Shown in pieces: positions 44,003 through 52,020 of a DNA stretch of 64,000 nucleotides (position 1 is its first letter; every line of letters starts with the position of its first letter). The DNA is from Paraburkholderia caledonica NBRC 102488 (lineage in GTDB: Bacteria; Pseudomonadota; Gammaproteobacteria; Burkholderiales; Burkholderiaceae), in the NCBI RefSeq assembly GCF_000685095.1, contig NZ_BAYE01000009.1, positions 124,001 to 188,000 of the forward strand, given 5' to 3'. Both the position numbers and the translations under genes were made by a program. The notes below the pieces were generated by a model. The model searched no databases and was not told where the DNA came from. It worked only from the letters and a program-made list of their open reading frames with translations.

Positions 44003-44033
44003 GTGACCACGCTGCGGTCACGCTGTGGTGACC
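44003..44033. repeat. Triple alternating inverted repeat
   Basis: GTGACC (44003-44008), GGTCAC (44016-44021) and GTGACC (44028-44033) allow two mutually exclusive 6-bp hairpins. It lies between two convergent genes; no T-run follows. Confidence 0.5.
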
Positions 44034-44225
44034 GTATGTCCGCGCGGCGAGCTTCGCTCCCGCGAACCCCCTCACGCCAGTGCTACGTCATTGCGCTTAC
44101 GCCGGCCCTGCGCTCTCCGTGCTATGTAGACTATGTAGACGGCACGCTGATCAGCCATAGAAAAACGAACGAAAAGCCGCCGCCAAGGGTCCAGTCGAAC
44201 CAGCCCGCAGGTAAAAGGAAGTGCA

Positions 44226-46769
44226 TCAGCTTCCCTTGTACTCGGCTGCGCTCGCGGGCGAAACCGTCGCGGGCTTGCGTCCGGTCGGCGCGGGGGCCGA
44301 AGCTGCGGACGCATCCGAAGCCCCGGTCGATGAACGCTTGTTGACCGGCACCCCTTCGAGCGAAATCGCGGGCTTCGGTTTCTGTTTGGTGCCCGGCGGC
44401 GGCGCCGTCGGCGCCTGCCGGACTTGCGACAGCAGTTGGGTGCACGGCAACGGCTTGTTATTGCTCGGCGCCAGCAAGGGCAGCAGCGCCGCGAATGGAT
44501 TGATGAGGCCGAGGCCGACAGCCGCACCGCCCCGCAACGCCAGCGCGCCCACGTTCACACCGACGTGCGGATCCTTGAACGTGCCCTTCGCATACAGCGG
44601 CGAGCGCAACGAGAACACGCGGAAGCCCTTCGTATGCGGATGCACGCCGAGGTCCATGGTTTCGTCGCGCAGATTGACGCTGCCGTCGATGTCGATCACG
44701 GCGTCGTCGGTATCGAGTGCGAACACGCGCGAATCGAGCACGCCGTTGGTCGCGACAAAGTCCGCGGCGGCACAGTTGATCTTCACGTCCCGATTGCCGA
44801 ACAGCTTTTCATACACGACGTTCGCGACGTTCAGGCCCGCGGCTTCCATCAGCAAGCGGCTCACCGTCCCTTCGGTGACGAGTGCCTTCACTTCGCCGTT
44901 CGAAGTGGCCGCGAGCGCCGCGGGCGAGTTGCCCGTCGCGGTCAGCGCGGCGTCGCCATTGATCTCGCCCAGCGCGTTTTGCATCGTCTTGAAGTTCGGG
45001 AACAGCTGCTTTAACTTCAGATGCCGCGCGGAGGTCGCGAAGCGTCCCTTCAGCGGCGCGCTGCTGCCGTCCAGATGAATGTTGGAAGCGAGCGTGCCGC
45101 CGGCTACGCCGAACTTCAACGGCTCGAGCGACAGCACGCCGTCTGTCATCACGACGTGCGTGTAGAGATCCGTAATCGGCAGATCGGCGTTCTTGACGAT
45201 GCGCCGGCCGGTGAACTTCACGTCCGCGTCGATCGCCTTCCAGCGGTCGGTGCGGAATTCCTCGACCGGCAAGGCCTTATTGGAGGGCTGCTTTGCCGCA
45301 TCCCCGCGCTTGGCCTTGCTCGCGTTGGAGTCCGCGCCGATCACCGGTGCGAGATCGGAGAACTGCAGCAGGTGCGACACGAGTTCGCCCTGCAACAGCG
45401 GTCGCGGCCGGCGCGCAATGTAGGTCAGCGAGCCGTTCAGGTCGCTGCCGCCTACGCGGCCTGTAAAGTTTTCATACTTGAAGACGTTGCCGGTGCTCTT
45501 GAACTGACCGACGAGGCGCCCTTCCGTTGCGTAGGGCGGCGTGTCGGGCAGCGTCACGCCGGTTAGCGAATAGAGTTTCGCCATGCTGCTGCCCTGCACC
45601 CACAGGCGCATATCGACGGCCGAAAGATGCGCCGGATCCGTGATGGTCCCGACGAGGCCGACGTGCAGATCGCCTGCCTTTACGTCAGCTTGAACCGGGA
45701 ACGGCCGGTTGGCGTCCTGGAGCGCCAGCACACCGCCCACTTTGCCGCTGCCCGAGACCGGGGTCTTGTTGTAGGTGCCTTTCAAGGTCCAGCCGATTGC
45801 ATACGGCGGCACCTCGCGCTGTGCGCCCCGCGCCGCGTTCGTACTTTCAGCGTTGGCGCCGCTTGCGCTCGATGCCGCTGGCACTTGTGCACCGCTCGCG
45901 CCAGATCCAGCTGCGACCGCCGTGGACGCCGCGCCGCTTGCGCCCCTCGAACCGCCCGCGGTGAGCCCGCCCGCGGCACCTGTCGCCACCGTCGTGCCGG
46001 ATGCGTGGATGTCCGTTGCAGAAGCGCCTGAAGCCGCCGCCGCGGAAGCGGCCGAGGCCGCCGACGCCGCCTGCGCATTGGCCTGGGCGCTCAGTTTTTT
46101 CGCGCCGTCTTTGCCGACCGCTTCCGCCGATGCCTTGCGCGACGCCTCCTCCTGCTGCTTCATCGCCTCGCCGATGGGAATCGGCTGACCGAGCGTATCG
46201 ACGACCATCTGCACGTCGACCTTCTTCTGTTCGTCGAAGAGCGCGATATTGCCTTTCGCGAACACGATGTCGTGCAACTGCAGCTTCCACTGTGACGGCG
46301 TTTTCGACGACGGCAGCTGGAACGTCCAGTTGTTGCGACCATCGAGCATGCGTTCGAGATCGACAGAAGGATTCACGAGGTTGATCGCCGGGATCACGAT
46401 ATTGTGCGCGATGAGCGGCAGGACCTTCACCTGGAAGTCGATCTCGTCGAGCGTCGCGAACTGCGGGCGCTTCGCCCAGTCGGGGTTCGCTATCGTGATG
46501 TTGGCTGCCGAGAAGCGCGGCCAGGGCACCCAGCTTTTCCAGCCGATTTCGCCGGCCGGGTGCCGGAAACCTACTTTCAGATCCCCATTGATAGTGAACT
46601 GTCGACCGATAGCCTGCGTGACCTTGTCATTGACATACGGCCGCGCGCGGTTCCAGTCAAACGTGAGAATAAAAACGGTGAGCGCAACCACGAGGATGAC
46701 GATGATCGCGACTATCCATGCGACGATTTTGCCGACCCGTCTTCCCATTGTGCTCGACCGTGCCATCAA
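44226..46769 (-). CDS. AsmA-family envelope protein
   Basis: An 847-residue protein with one N-terminal transmembrane helix (IVAWIVAIIVILVVALTVFIL, about residues 14-34), then the AsmA N-terminal domain (FDWNRARPYVNDKV, GRQFTINGDLKVGF) and a C-terminal AsmA_2-type region (VSRLLMEAAGLNVANVVYEK, DLGVHPHTKGFRVFSLRSPLYAKGTFKDP). AsmA-like proteins bridge or regulate the envelope, and several are thought to move phospholipids to the outer membrane. A low-complexity Ala/Ser/Gly insert of about 100 residues (near 220-320) interrupts the periplasmic part. The start could be one of several nearby ATGs (46769, 46766, 46748). Confidence 0.85.
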   Translation of the reverse strand: MMARSSTMGRRVGKIVAWIVAIIVILVVALTVFILTFDWNRARPYVNDKVTQAIGRQFTINGDLKVGFRHPAGEIGWKSWVPWPRFSAANITIANPDWAKRPQFATLDEIDFQVKVLPLIAHNIVIPAINLVNPSVDLERMLDGRNNWTFQLPSSKTPSQWKLQLHDIVFAKGNIALFDEQKKVDVQMVVDTLGQPIPIGEAMKQQEEASRKASAEAVGKDGAKKLSAQANAQAASAASAASAAAASGASATDIHASGTTVATGAAGGLTAGGSRGASGAASTAVAAGSGASGAQVPAASSASGANAESTNAARGAQREVPPYAIGWTLKGTYNKTPVSGSGKVGGVLALQDANRPFPVQADVKAGDLHVGLVGTITDPAHLSAVDMRLWVQGSSMAKLYSLTGVTLPDTPPYATEGRLVGQFKSTGNVFKYENFTGRVGGSDLNGSLTYIARRPRPLLQGELVSHLLQFSDLAPVIGADSNASKAKRGDAAKQPSNKALPVEEFRTDRWKAIDADVKFTGRRIVKNADLPITDLYTHVVMTDGVLSLEPLKFGVAGGTLASNIHLDGSSAPLKGRFATSARHLKLKQLFPNFKTMQNALGEINGDAALTATGNSPAALAATSNGEVKALVTEGTVSRLLMEAAGLNVANVVYEKLFGNRDVKINCAAADFVATNGVLDSRVFALDTDDAVIDIDGSVNLRDETMDLGVHPHTKGFRVFSLRSPLYAKGTFKDPHVGVNVGALALRGGAAVGLGLINPFAALLPLLAPSNNKPLPCTQLLSQVRQAPTAPPPGTKQKPKPAISLEGVPVNKRSSTGASDASAASAPAPTGRKPATVSPASAAEYKGS

Positions 46770-46967
46770 AAGGCTCCATGGTTTCTTGTTGATTGTCGAT
46801 CGCGCAGCAGATATCGTGCCCGCTTTCCGCGATGCTCCGGCGCAACGCTTCCCGCTTTGAGCGCACGTTGCGGCTGAACGGCTCGAAGGCTCGGCGGCTC
46901 GCCGCAGGCCTCAGTCCACTTTATGATGCTGCATCGCGCACCCGCCCTCTACGCACCACTTGCCTTC

Positions 46968-47678
46968 ATGACCGATGTCCCCTTCGTTTTCGCCGACGGC
47001 ATCGTCCGGCGCGATGCATCGCGCGGCCAGACCTTGCTCGAGTCCACCGCGTTCGCGCTACATGCCGGCGACCGCGTCGCCATCTCAGGAGCGTCGGGCT
47101 CAGGCAAGAGCGTGTTCCTGCGAGCTCTCGCGCTGCTCGATCCGCTCGACGCCGGACGCATCGTCTGGCATGGCGCGCCCGTCGCGCGAGCCGCGATTCC
47201 GCGTTACCGGCGCAGCGTCGCCTATATCCGGCAGCGGCCCGCGCTGCTCGACGGCACAGTGGAAGACAATCTGCGTTACCCGTTCGAACTGCGCGCGTAT
47301 CGCGACACGCGCTTCGACCGCGAAAAGGCCGCCGACCTGGTCGCGCAGGCTGGCCGTGCGGGCGATTTTCTCGACAAACGCGCAAGCGAACTGTCAGGCG
47401 GCGAAGCGCAAATCACCGCGCTGATTCGCGTACTGCAACTCGCGCCCGAAGTGCTCCTGCTCGACGAACCGACTGCGTCACTCGACCCTGAGTCGTCGCA
47501 CGCAATCGAAGGGCTCGTGCGGGCATGGTTCGACGCCGATCGCTGCGCGCACGCCTCGATCTGGGTCTCGCACGATCCGGCACAAGCTGCTCGCATGAGC
47601 GAGCGCCATCTGACGATGCATGCGGGCGTCCTTGAAGAGCCCGCCGTCACGTCCCCGCAAGGAGCGCCCAGCCGATGA
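46968..47678 (+). CDS. fetA: ABC transporter ATP-binding protein, FetA/YbbL type
   Basis: A 236-residue ABC ATPase. Walker A is AISGASGSGKSVFLRAL, the Q-loop is AYIRQRPALLDGTVEDNL, the signature is ELSGGEAQITALIRVL, Walker B is VLLLDEPTASLDPES and the switch histidine is in WVSHDPAQ. Its pairing with fetB identifies the FetAB family, which in E. coli is linked to iron homeostasis and peroxide resistance. The start reading MTDVPFVF is favoured; in-frame ATGs at 46923 and 46926 exist but lack a ribosome site. It overlaps fetB by four bases (ATGA). Confidence 0.85.
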   Translation: MTDVPFVFADGIVRRDASRGQTLLESTAFALHAGDRVAISGASGSGKSVFLRALALLDPLDAGRIVWHGAPVARAAIPRYRRSVAYIRQRPALLDGTVEDNLRYPFELRAYRDTRFDREKAADLVAQAGRAGDFLDKRASELSGGEAQITALIRVLQLAPEVLLLDEPTASLDPESSHAIEGLVRAWFDADRCAHASIWVSHDPAQAARMSERHLTMHAGVLEEPAVTSPQGAPSR

Positions 47679-48481
47679 CATTGCAAAACCTGAGTCTTTG
47701 GGACGTCGCGATCGCCGCGTTGCTGATCGTCGTGAACGGCGCGGTGTCGGTGGCGCTCAAGCTCGATCTCGAACGCAAGCTCGCGTGGGCCGCCGTGCGC
47801 ACCGTCGTGCAGTTGCTCGTAATCGGCTATGTGCTGGGTTGGGTGTTCCGCTACAGCCACTGGTTCGTGGTGCTGCCGTTGATGACCGTGATGACGCTGA
47901 TCGCCGGCTTTGCCGGTGCGCAGCGTGGCAGCCGCACCTACGCGGGACAGCGCGCGGACAGTGTGCTGTCGATCTGGGTCAGTTCGTGGCTGGTGGCAGC
48001 GGTCGGGTTGTTCGTCGTGATCCGCATTCACCCTTGGTACGAACCGCAATATGCGATTCCGATTCTCGGCATGATCCTCGGCAATACGCTCACCGGCGTC
48101 TCGCTTGGCATCGAACGAATGACCGAGGAGTTGACCGCCAGGCGCGATCGCGTGGAGATGGCATTAGCGCTCGGCGCGACGCGCTGGGAAGCGGCGCAAG
48201 CGCCCGCTCGTCAGGCGGTGCGCGCGGGCATGATGCCGACGCTCAACCAGATGGCCGTGGTCGGCGTAGTCAGCCTGCCCGGCATGATGACCGGCCAGGT
48301 GCTGGCCGGCCAGTCGCCGTTGCAGGCGGTGCGCTATCAGATCGTGATCATGTTTCTGATCGCGGCATCGTCGGCGCTCGGCACGGTGGGTGCGGTGCTG
48401 CTCACCTATCGGCGCCTCTTTTCAGCGGAGCACCGGTTTCTGTCGGCACGGCTGGTCGAACGGGCCGGCGTGCGGCGCTGA
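47675..48481 (+). CDS. fetB: ABC transporter permease, FetB/YbbM type
   Basis: A 268-residue inner-membrane protein with about six to seven hydrophobic segments (including VAIAALLIVVNGAVSVAL, WFVVLPLMTVMTLIAGFAG, SSWLVAAVGLFVVI). Conserved family stretches include ILGMILGNTLTGVSLGIERM, EMALALGATRWEAA and VVGVVSLPGMMTGQVLAGQSP. It forms the putative iron exporter with FetA; the start codon overlaps the fetA stop, indicating tight coupling. Confidence 0.9.
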   Translation: MTLQNLSLWDVAIAALLIVVNGAVSVALKLDLERKLAWAAVRTVVQLLVIGYVLGWVFRYSHWFVVLPLMTVMTLIAGFAGAQRGSRTYAGQRADSVLSIWVSSWLVAAVGLFVVIRIHPWYEPQYAIPILGMILGNTLTGVSLGIERMTEELTARRDRVEMALALGATRWEAAQAPARQAVRAGMMPTLNQMAVVGVVSLPGMMTGQVLAGQSPLQAVRYQIVIMFLIAASSALGTVGAVLLTYRRLFSAEHRFLSARLVERAGVRR

Positions 48482-48541
48482 ACGGTTCGGACCAGCTCTT
48501 GCCATAAAGCGATACGGTGGTCTGGTGCTCCGCCACCACGG

Positions 48542-49105
48542 TCAGCGTTTCGCGCTGATCGCGACAGTCGTGCCGTCGCTGAGCGTCAGCGTCTTCGTGC
48601 TGCCGTTCACCGGCATCGTGAAACGCAGCACCTGGCTCATGCTGACATCGTTCGGACACTTGAGCGATTTCCCATTGGCCGTGACGGTCTTCACGCCATC
48701 TGGCTTGTGCGCCTGGAAACTCAATTGCACGGTCGCCGTGCCGTCGTCGGCGACGACCGGCGCGAGGCGGATCTGTGTCTGGCGGATCATCGCGCCATTG
48801 GAGTCGAGCGGCAGCGACGCGTAGTTCGGACACGCATCAGCCGCAGGAATTGCGCCGCCCGGCGGCACCGTCTTCCACGTGAAGTCGTCCGACTGTCCGG
48901 AGCGGATGGTGCGCGTTTCCTGCGAGTTGCCGAACTGTTTGGAGGTGACGCGCACCGTGTAGCGAATCGGACCGTCGAGGGCGGATTGCGACGTCACCGT
49001 GATCGGCGTGGCCGCCCGAGCCGCAGGCGCGAGCACGCCGCAAGAAAGCACGCAAGCGAGAGAAGCGACAACTGGAACGGCGGAGAGTTTGAAGCTGGAG
49101 CTCAT
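48542..49105 (-). CDS. Exported hypothetical protein (DUF6013-like)
   Basis: A 187-residue protein with a signal peptide (VVASLACVLSCGVLAPAARA, cleavage before ATPITV). The mature part looks beta-rich: TSQSALDGPIRYTVRVTSK, FTWKTVPPGGAIPAADACP, and paired cysteines in DACPNYASLP and LKCPNDVS that could form a disulfide. It resembles small exported Burkholderia proteins; the DUF6013 label is from memory and uncertain. It is convergent with fetB and probably monocistronic. Function unknown. Confidence 0.68.
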   Translation of the reverse strand: MSSSFKLSAVPVVASLACVLSCGVLAPAARAATPITVTSQSALDGPIRYTVRVTSKQFGNSQETRTIRSGQSDDFTWKTVPPGGAIPAADACPNYASLPLDSNGAMIRQTQIRLAPVVADDGTATVQLSFQAHKPDGVKTVTANGKSLKCPNDVSMSQVLRFTMPVNGSTKTLTLSDGTTVAISAKR

Positions 49106-49305
49106 ACTGTCACCTCGTTGTTGTGCCGCTGCATGCCCGCGTCAGTGCGCTGCCCCCGCATGGTCCAGGTGAAGCGCGCGGGAGCCGGCAGCGGACGCGA
49201 GACACGCAACCGTTTTAGCATGATGCGTCACCAGTCTACCGCCAAGCGATGCCGCGCGCGCTCCCTGAGCATCGGGTGTTACCCCGCTTGCGTGGACGCG
49301 TTTTA

Positions 49306-50322
49306 TCAGAAGCCGGTCAGGACCAGCTTGCCGATCGCGCGCCCTTCTTCGAGCAGAGCATGCGCGCGCCGAAGGTTCGCCGCATTGATCGCGCCGAGGT
49401 GTTGCCCGACGGTCGTGCGCAATGTGCCGGCATCGACGAGACGCGCCACTTCGGTCAGCAGCTTGTGCTGTTCGATCATGTCGGGCGTGCCGAACATCGA
49501 ACGCGTGAACATGAACTCCCAGTGAAACGCGGCGCTCTTCGCCTTCAGCAACTCGACCGGCACCGGCTTGCTGTTTTCGACGATCGTGCAGATGCCGCCC
49601 TGCGGTTTGATAAGCTCGGCCGCGACCGGAAAGTTCTTGTCCGTGTCGTTGAACATCAGCACGTAGTCGACCTGTTCGATGCCAAGTTTCTTCAGTTGAG
49701 CGGGCATATCGCCGAAGTGATCCACTACATGATCCGCGCCCAGTTCAGTTGCCCACTTCGCCGACTCGGGACGCGACGCGGTCGCGATCACTGTTAGCTT
49801 CGCGAGCTGTTTGGCCAGCTGGATGCCGATTGAGCCGACGCCGCCCGCGCCGCCGAAAATCAACACCGTGCGCCCCTCGTGCGCGCCTTGCGGCGACACG
49901 CCGAGGCGATCGAACAACGCTTCCCATGCGGTGATCGCCGTCAGCGGCAACGCGGCTGCATGCGTGAAATCGAGCGACGCGGGCTTGCGTCCGACAATCC
50001 GCTCGTCAACGAGATGAAACTCGCTGTTCGCGCCCGGTCGCGTGATGCTGCCCGCATAGAACACCGGATCGCCGACCTTGAACAGCGTCACGTCCGGACC
50101 CGCTGCGACGACCGTGCCTGCGGCGTCCCAGCCGAGCACGCGCGGCGCCTTTTCGACGGTATCTTTCGGCGCGCGCACCTTGGTGTCGACTGGATTGACC
50201 GAGATGGCCTCGACTTTCACGAGCAGATCGCGACCAGTCGCTTCAGGTTTGGGGATATCCACGTCGATCAAGGCTTCGTCGTGGTCGATGGGCAAATAGC
50301 GGTAAAGGCCAACGGCTTTCAT
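49306..50322 (-). CDS. MDR-family zinc-independent alcohol dehydrogenase / quinone oxidoreductase
   Basis: A 338-residue medium-chain reductase starting MKAVGLYRYLPIDHDEAL. It has the GroES-like N-terminal domain with the NPVDTKVRA motif of zinc-lacking quinone reductases, the VLGWDAAGTVVAAGPDV segment, and a nucleotide-binding fold (TVLIFGGAGGVGSIGIQLAKQL). No catalytic-zinc cysteine/histidine set is visible. Such enzymes reduce quinones or enals with NADPH. It is divergent from a LysR-type regulator with 174 bp between, the usual layout for an inducible gene and its regulator. Confidence 0.88.
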   Translation of the reverse strand: MKAVGLYRYLPIDHDEALIDVDIPKPEATGRDLLVKVEAISVNPVDTKVRAPKDTVEKAPRVLGWDAAGTVVAAGPDVTLFKVGDPVFYAGSITRPGANSEFHLVDERIVGRKPASLDFTHAAALPLTAITAWEALFDRLGVSPQGAHEGRTVLIFGGAGGVGSIGIQLAKQLAKLTVIATASRPESAKWATELGADHVVDHFGDMPAQLKKLGIEQVDYVLMFNDTDKNFPVAAELIKPQGGICTIVENSKPVPVELLKAKSAAFHWEFMFTRSMFGTPDMIEQHKLLTEVARLVDAGTLRTTVGQHLGAINAANLRRAHALLEEGRAIGKLVLTGF

Positions 50323-50496
50323 AAGTGCTCCCGTGTTTGTTCCGATGAGGTTGAAGAACCGGTGAGGTCCGCGCGGGTTTTGATGCTGCCCGCGCCGTTT
50401 CACAGAGACCGCCGATCCATGGACGTGATCGTAAGCCGCCTCTTACTTTGATAAAAGCGGCATAATCGCTGAAACATCTTTTTGATTTTCCAAAGA

Positions 50497-51459
50497 ATGG
50501 ACATTCCGGCATCTACTTTCCGCGATTTGCGGCCGGCCGGCAGCGAACGTGAACGGCTCGACTTGCTCGACGTCGCACTATTCGTGCGAGCCGCGCTGCT
50601 GGCAAACGTGTCGGCGGCGGGACGCGAGTTTGGCCTGTCAGCGGCGGTGGCGAGCTCGCGGATTGCGCAACTGGAAAAGCTGCTCGGCGCCCGGCTGTTG
50701 CATCGAACCACGCGCCGCATCAATCTCACGCAGGACGGCGAAGTCTTCATGGCGCGCGCCGAAGCGCTGCTCGACGCGGCCGCCGCAGCACGTGCGTCGG
50801 TGGGCCGCGGGCAAGCGGAACCGCAAGGCCGCCTGCGCGTGTCGATGCCGTCGTCGTTCGGGCGGCAGCACGTGTCGCCCGTCATCACCGAATTTCTGCG
50901 CCGTTATCCGGGCGTGAGCGTCGATTTGCGGCTGACCGATCAGCTTGTCGATCTCGTCGATGCGGGTATCGACGTGGCGATCCGTATCGGCGTGCTGAAA
51001 GATTCTTCTCTGGTCGCGCGCCGCCTCGCGGTCAACCGGCGTGTGTTGTGCGCGGCCCAGTCCTACCTGGCGGAGTGCGGCACACCACACCATCCGTCGG
51101 ATCTCGCACAGCACGAGTGCATGATTCTGTCGGATCAACGCGACTGGGCATTCGAAACGCCAGCGGGAACGCTCGATGTGCGCGTGAGCGGGCGCATGGT
51201 CACCGATAACGGCGAAGTGATTCGCGACGCGCTCCTCGCAGGTTTCGGCATCGCGCTCAAATCGACATGGGACGTCGCGCCGTTTTTGCGCACTGGCGAA
51301 CTGGTGAGCGTGCTCGAAAACTATCCGCTCGCGGAGAAAGTGGCGATCTGGGCTGTGTATCCGAGCCGCGCGTTCGTACCGCCGAAGACGCTCGCGTTCA
51401 TCGACTTTCTTGCCGCGCATTTCGGCGATCCACCTTTCTGGGACATGGAGCCGGAGTGA
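50497..51459 (+). CDS. LysR-family transcriptional regulator
   Basis: A 320-residue LysR regulator. The winged helix-turn-helix spans about residues 24-84 (LLDVALFVRAALLANVSAAG ... SSRIAQLEKLLGARLLHRTT), and the C-terminal co-inducer domain begins near GRLRVSMPSSFGRQHVSPVI with VDLRLTDQLVDLVDAGIDVA. This matches the DsdC/CrgA-like aromatic or quinone-responsive branch. A short N-terminal extension precedes the HTH. It probably controls the divergent oxidoreductase gene; LysR boxes would lie in 50323-50496. Confidence 0.9.
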   Translation: MDIPASTFRDLRPAGSERERLDLLDVALFVRAALLANVSAAGREFGLSAAVASSRIAQLEKLLGARLLHRTTRRINLTQDGEVFMARAEALLDAAAAARASVGRGQAEPQGRLRVSMPSSFGRQHVSPVITEFLRRYPGVSVDLRLTDQLVDLVDAGIDVAIRIGVLKDSSLVARRLAVNRRVLCAAQSYLAECGTPHHPSDLAQHECMILSDQRDWAFETPAGTLDVRVSGRMVTDNGEVIRDALLAGFGIALKSTWDVAPFLRTGELVSVLENYPLAEKVAIWAVYPSRAFVPPKTLAFIDFLAAHFGDPPFWDMEPE

Positions 51460-51663
51460 GGATTGGTGACGTCGAGCATCGCTGATCTCAGTGCCGACGC
51501 GGACCGTACGAAAGACAGCAGGTTCGCGAGGTTGTCGTGAACCATGCGTCCGTTAGCCTCGGTTCGGCAGAACTCGCAGATAGAAGATCTGCAGCTAGCG
51601 CCAAGCCGACTTCCCGTCAGCGGCAGGCGGGCCTACGGCTCCCCGAAGTCAGCTTGCAATGCC

Positions 51664-51972
51664 TCACGAGCCAGCCTTGCCGGCTGCCGTACCTGGCGAT
51701 TTCCCATCGGTGTTCACGTCGGCCTGCGCGTCGTTCTGCGTCTTTTCCTGATACTCGCTGCCACCCCGGCGATCCGTGTCCTGCAGCCCGCGTTCGACGT
51801 CGCTATGCGCCTGTTTGCCGACACGCCGTGGCTCTTCGTCGTGCTGCGAGCCGGCGCTCTGGTCGTTCTCGTGCGGCAACGGCGCGGCTGCGTCCTCCAA
51901 TGACTGCGGATGCTTCTCGGCATGCGGATCGGCCTGCTTGCCGCCGTCCGACGATTGCGGTGTGCTCTTCAT
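51664..51972 (-). CDS. Small hydrophilic protein downstream of ligD
   Basis: A 102-residue protein starting MKSTPQSSDGGKQADPHAEK. It is almost wholly hydrophilic and probably disordered, rich in Gln, Asp, Glu, His, Gly and Ser, with no hydrophobic core, signal peptide or cysteine. Composition recalls hydrophilins or stress proteins, but no family is assigned. It lies 48 bp past ligD on the same strand and may be cotranscribed with ku-ligD. Confidence 0.6.
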   Translation of the reverse strand: MKSTPQSSDGGKQADPHAEKHPQSLEDAAAPLPHENDQSAGSQHDEEPRRVGKQAHSDVERGLQDTDRRGGSEYQEKTQNDAQADVNTDGKSPGTAAGKAGS

Positions 51973-52020
51973 AGCCCGCTCCTTATGGGTTCACTATTGC
52001 AGCCGACGCGAACGCGCCGG

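Noticed and set aside
44121..44138. Two tandem copies of CTATGTAGA
   Set aside because: A 9-bp duplication in a convergent gap; too short and isolated to support a function.
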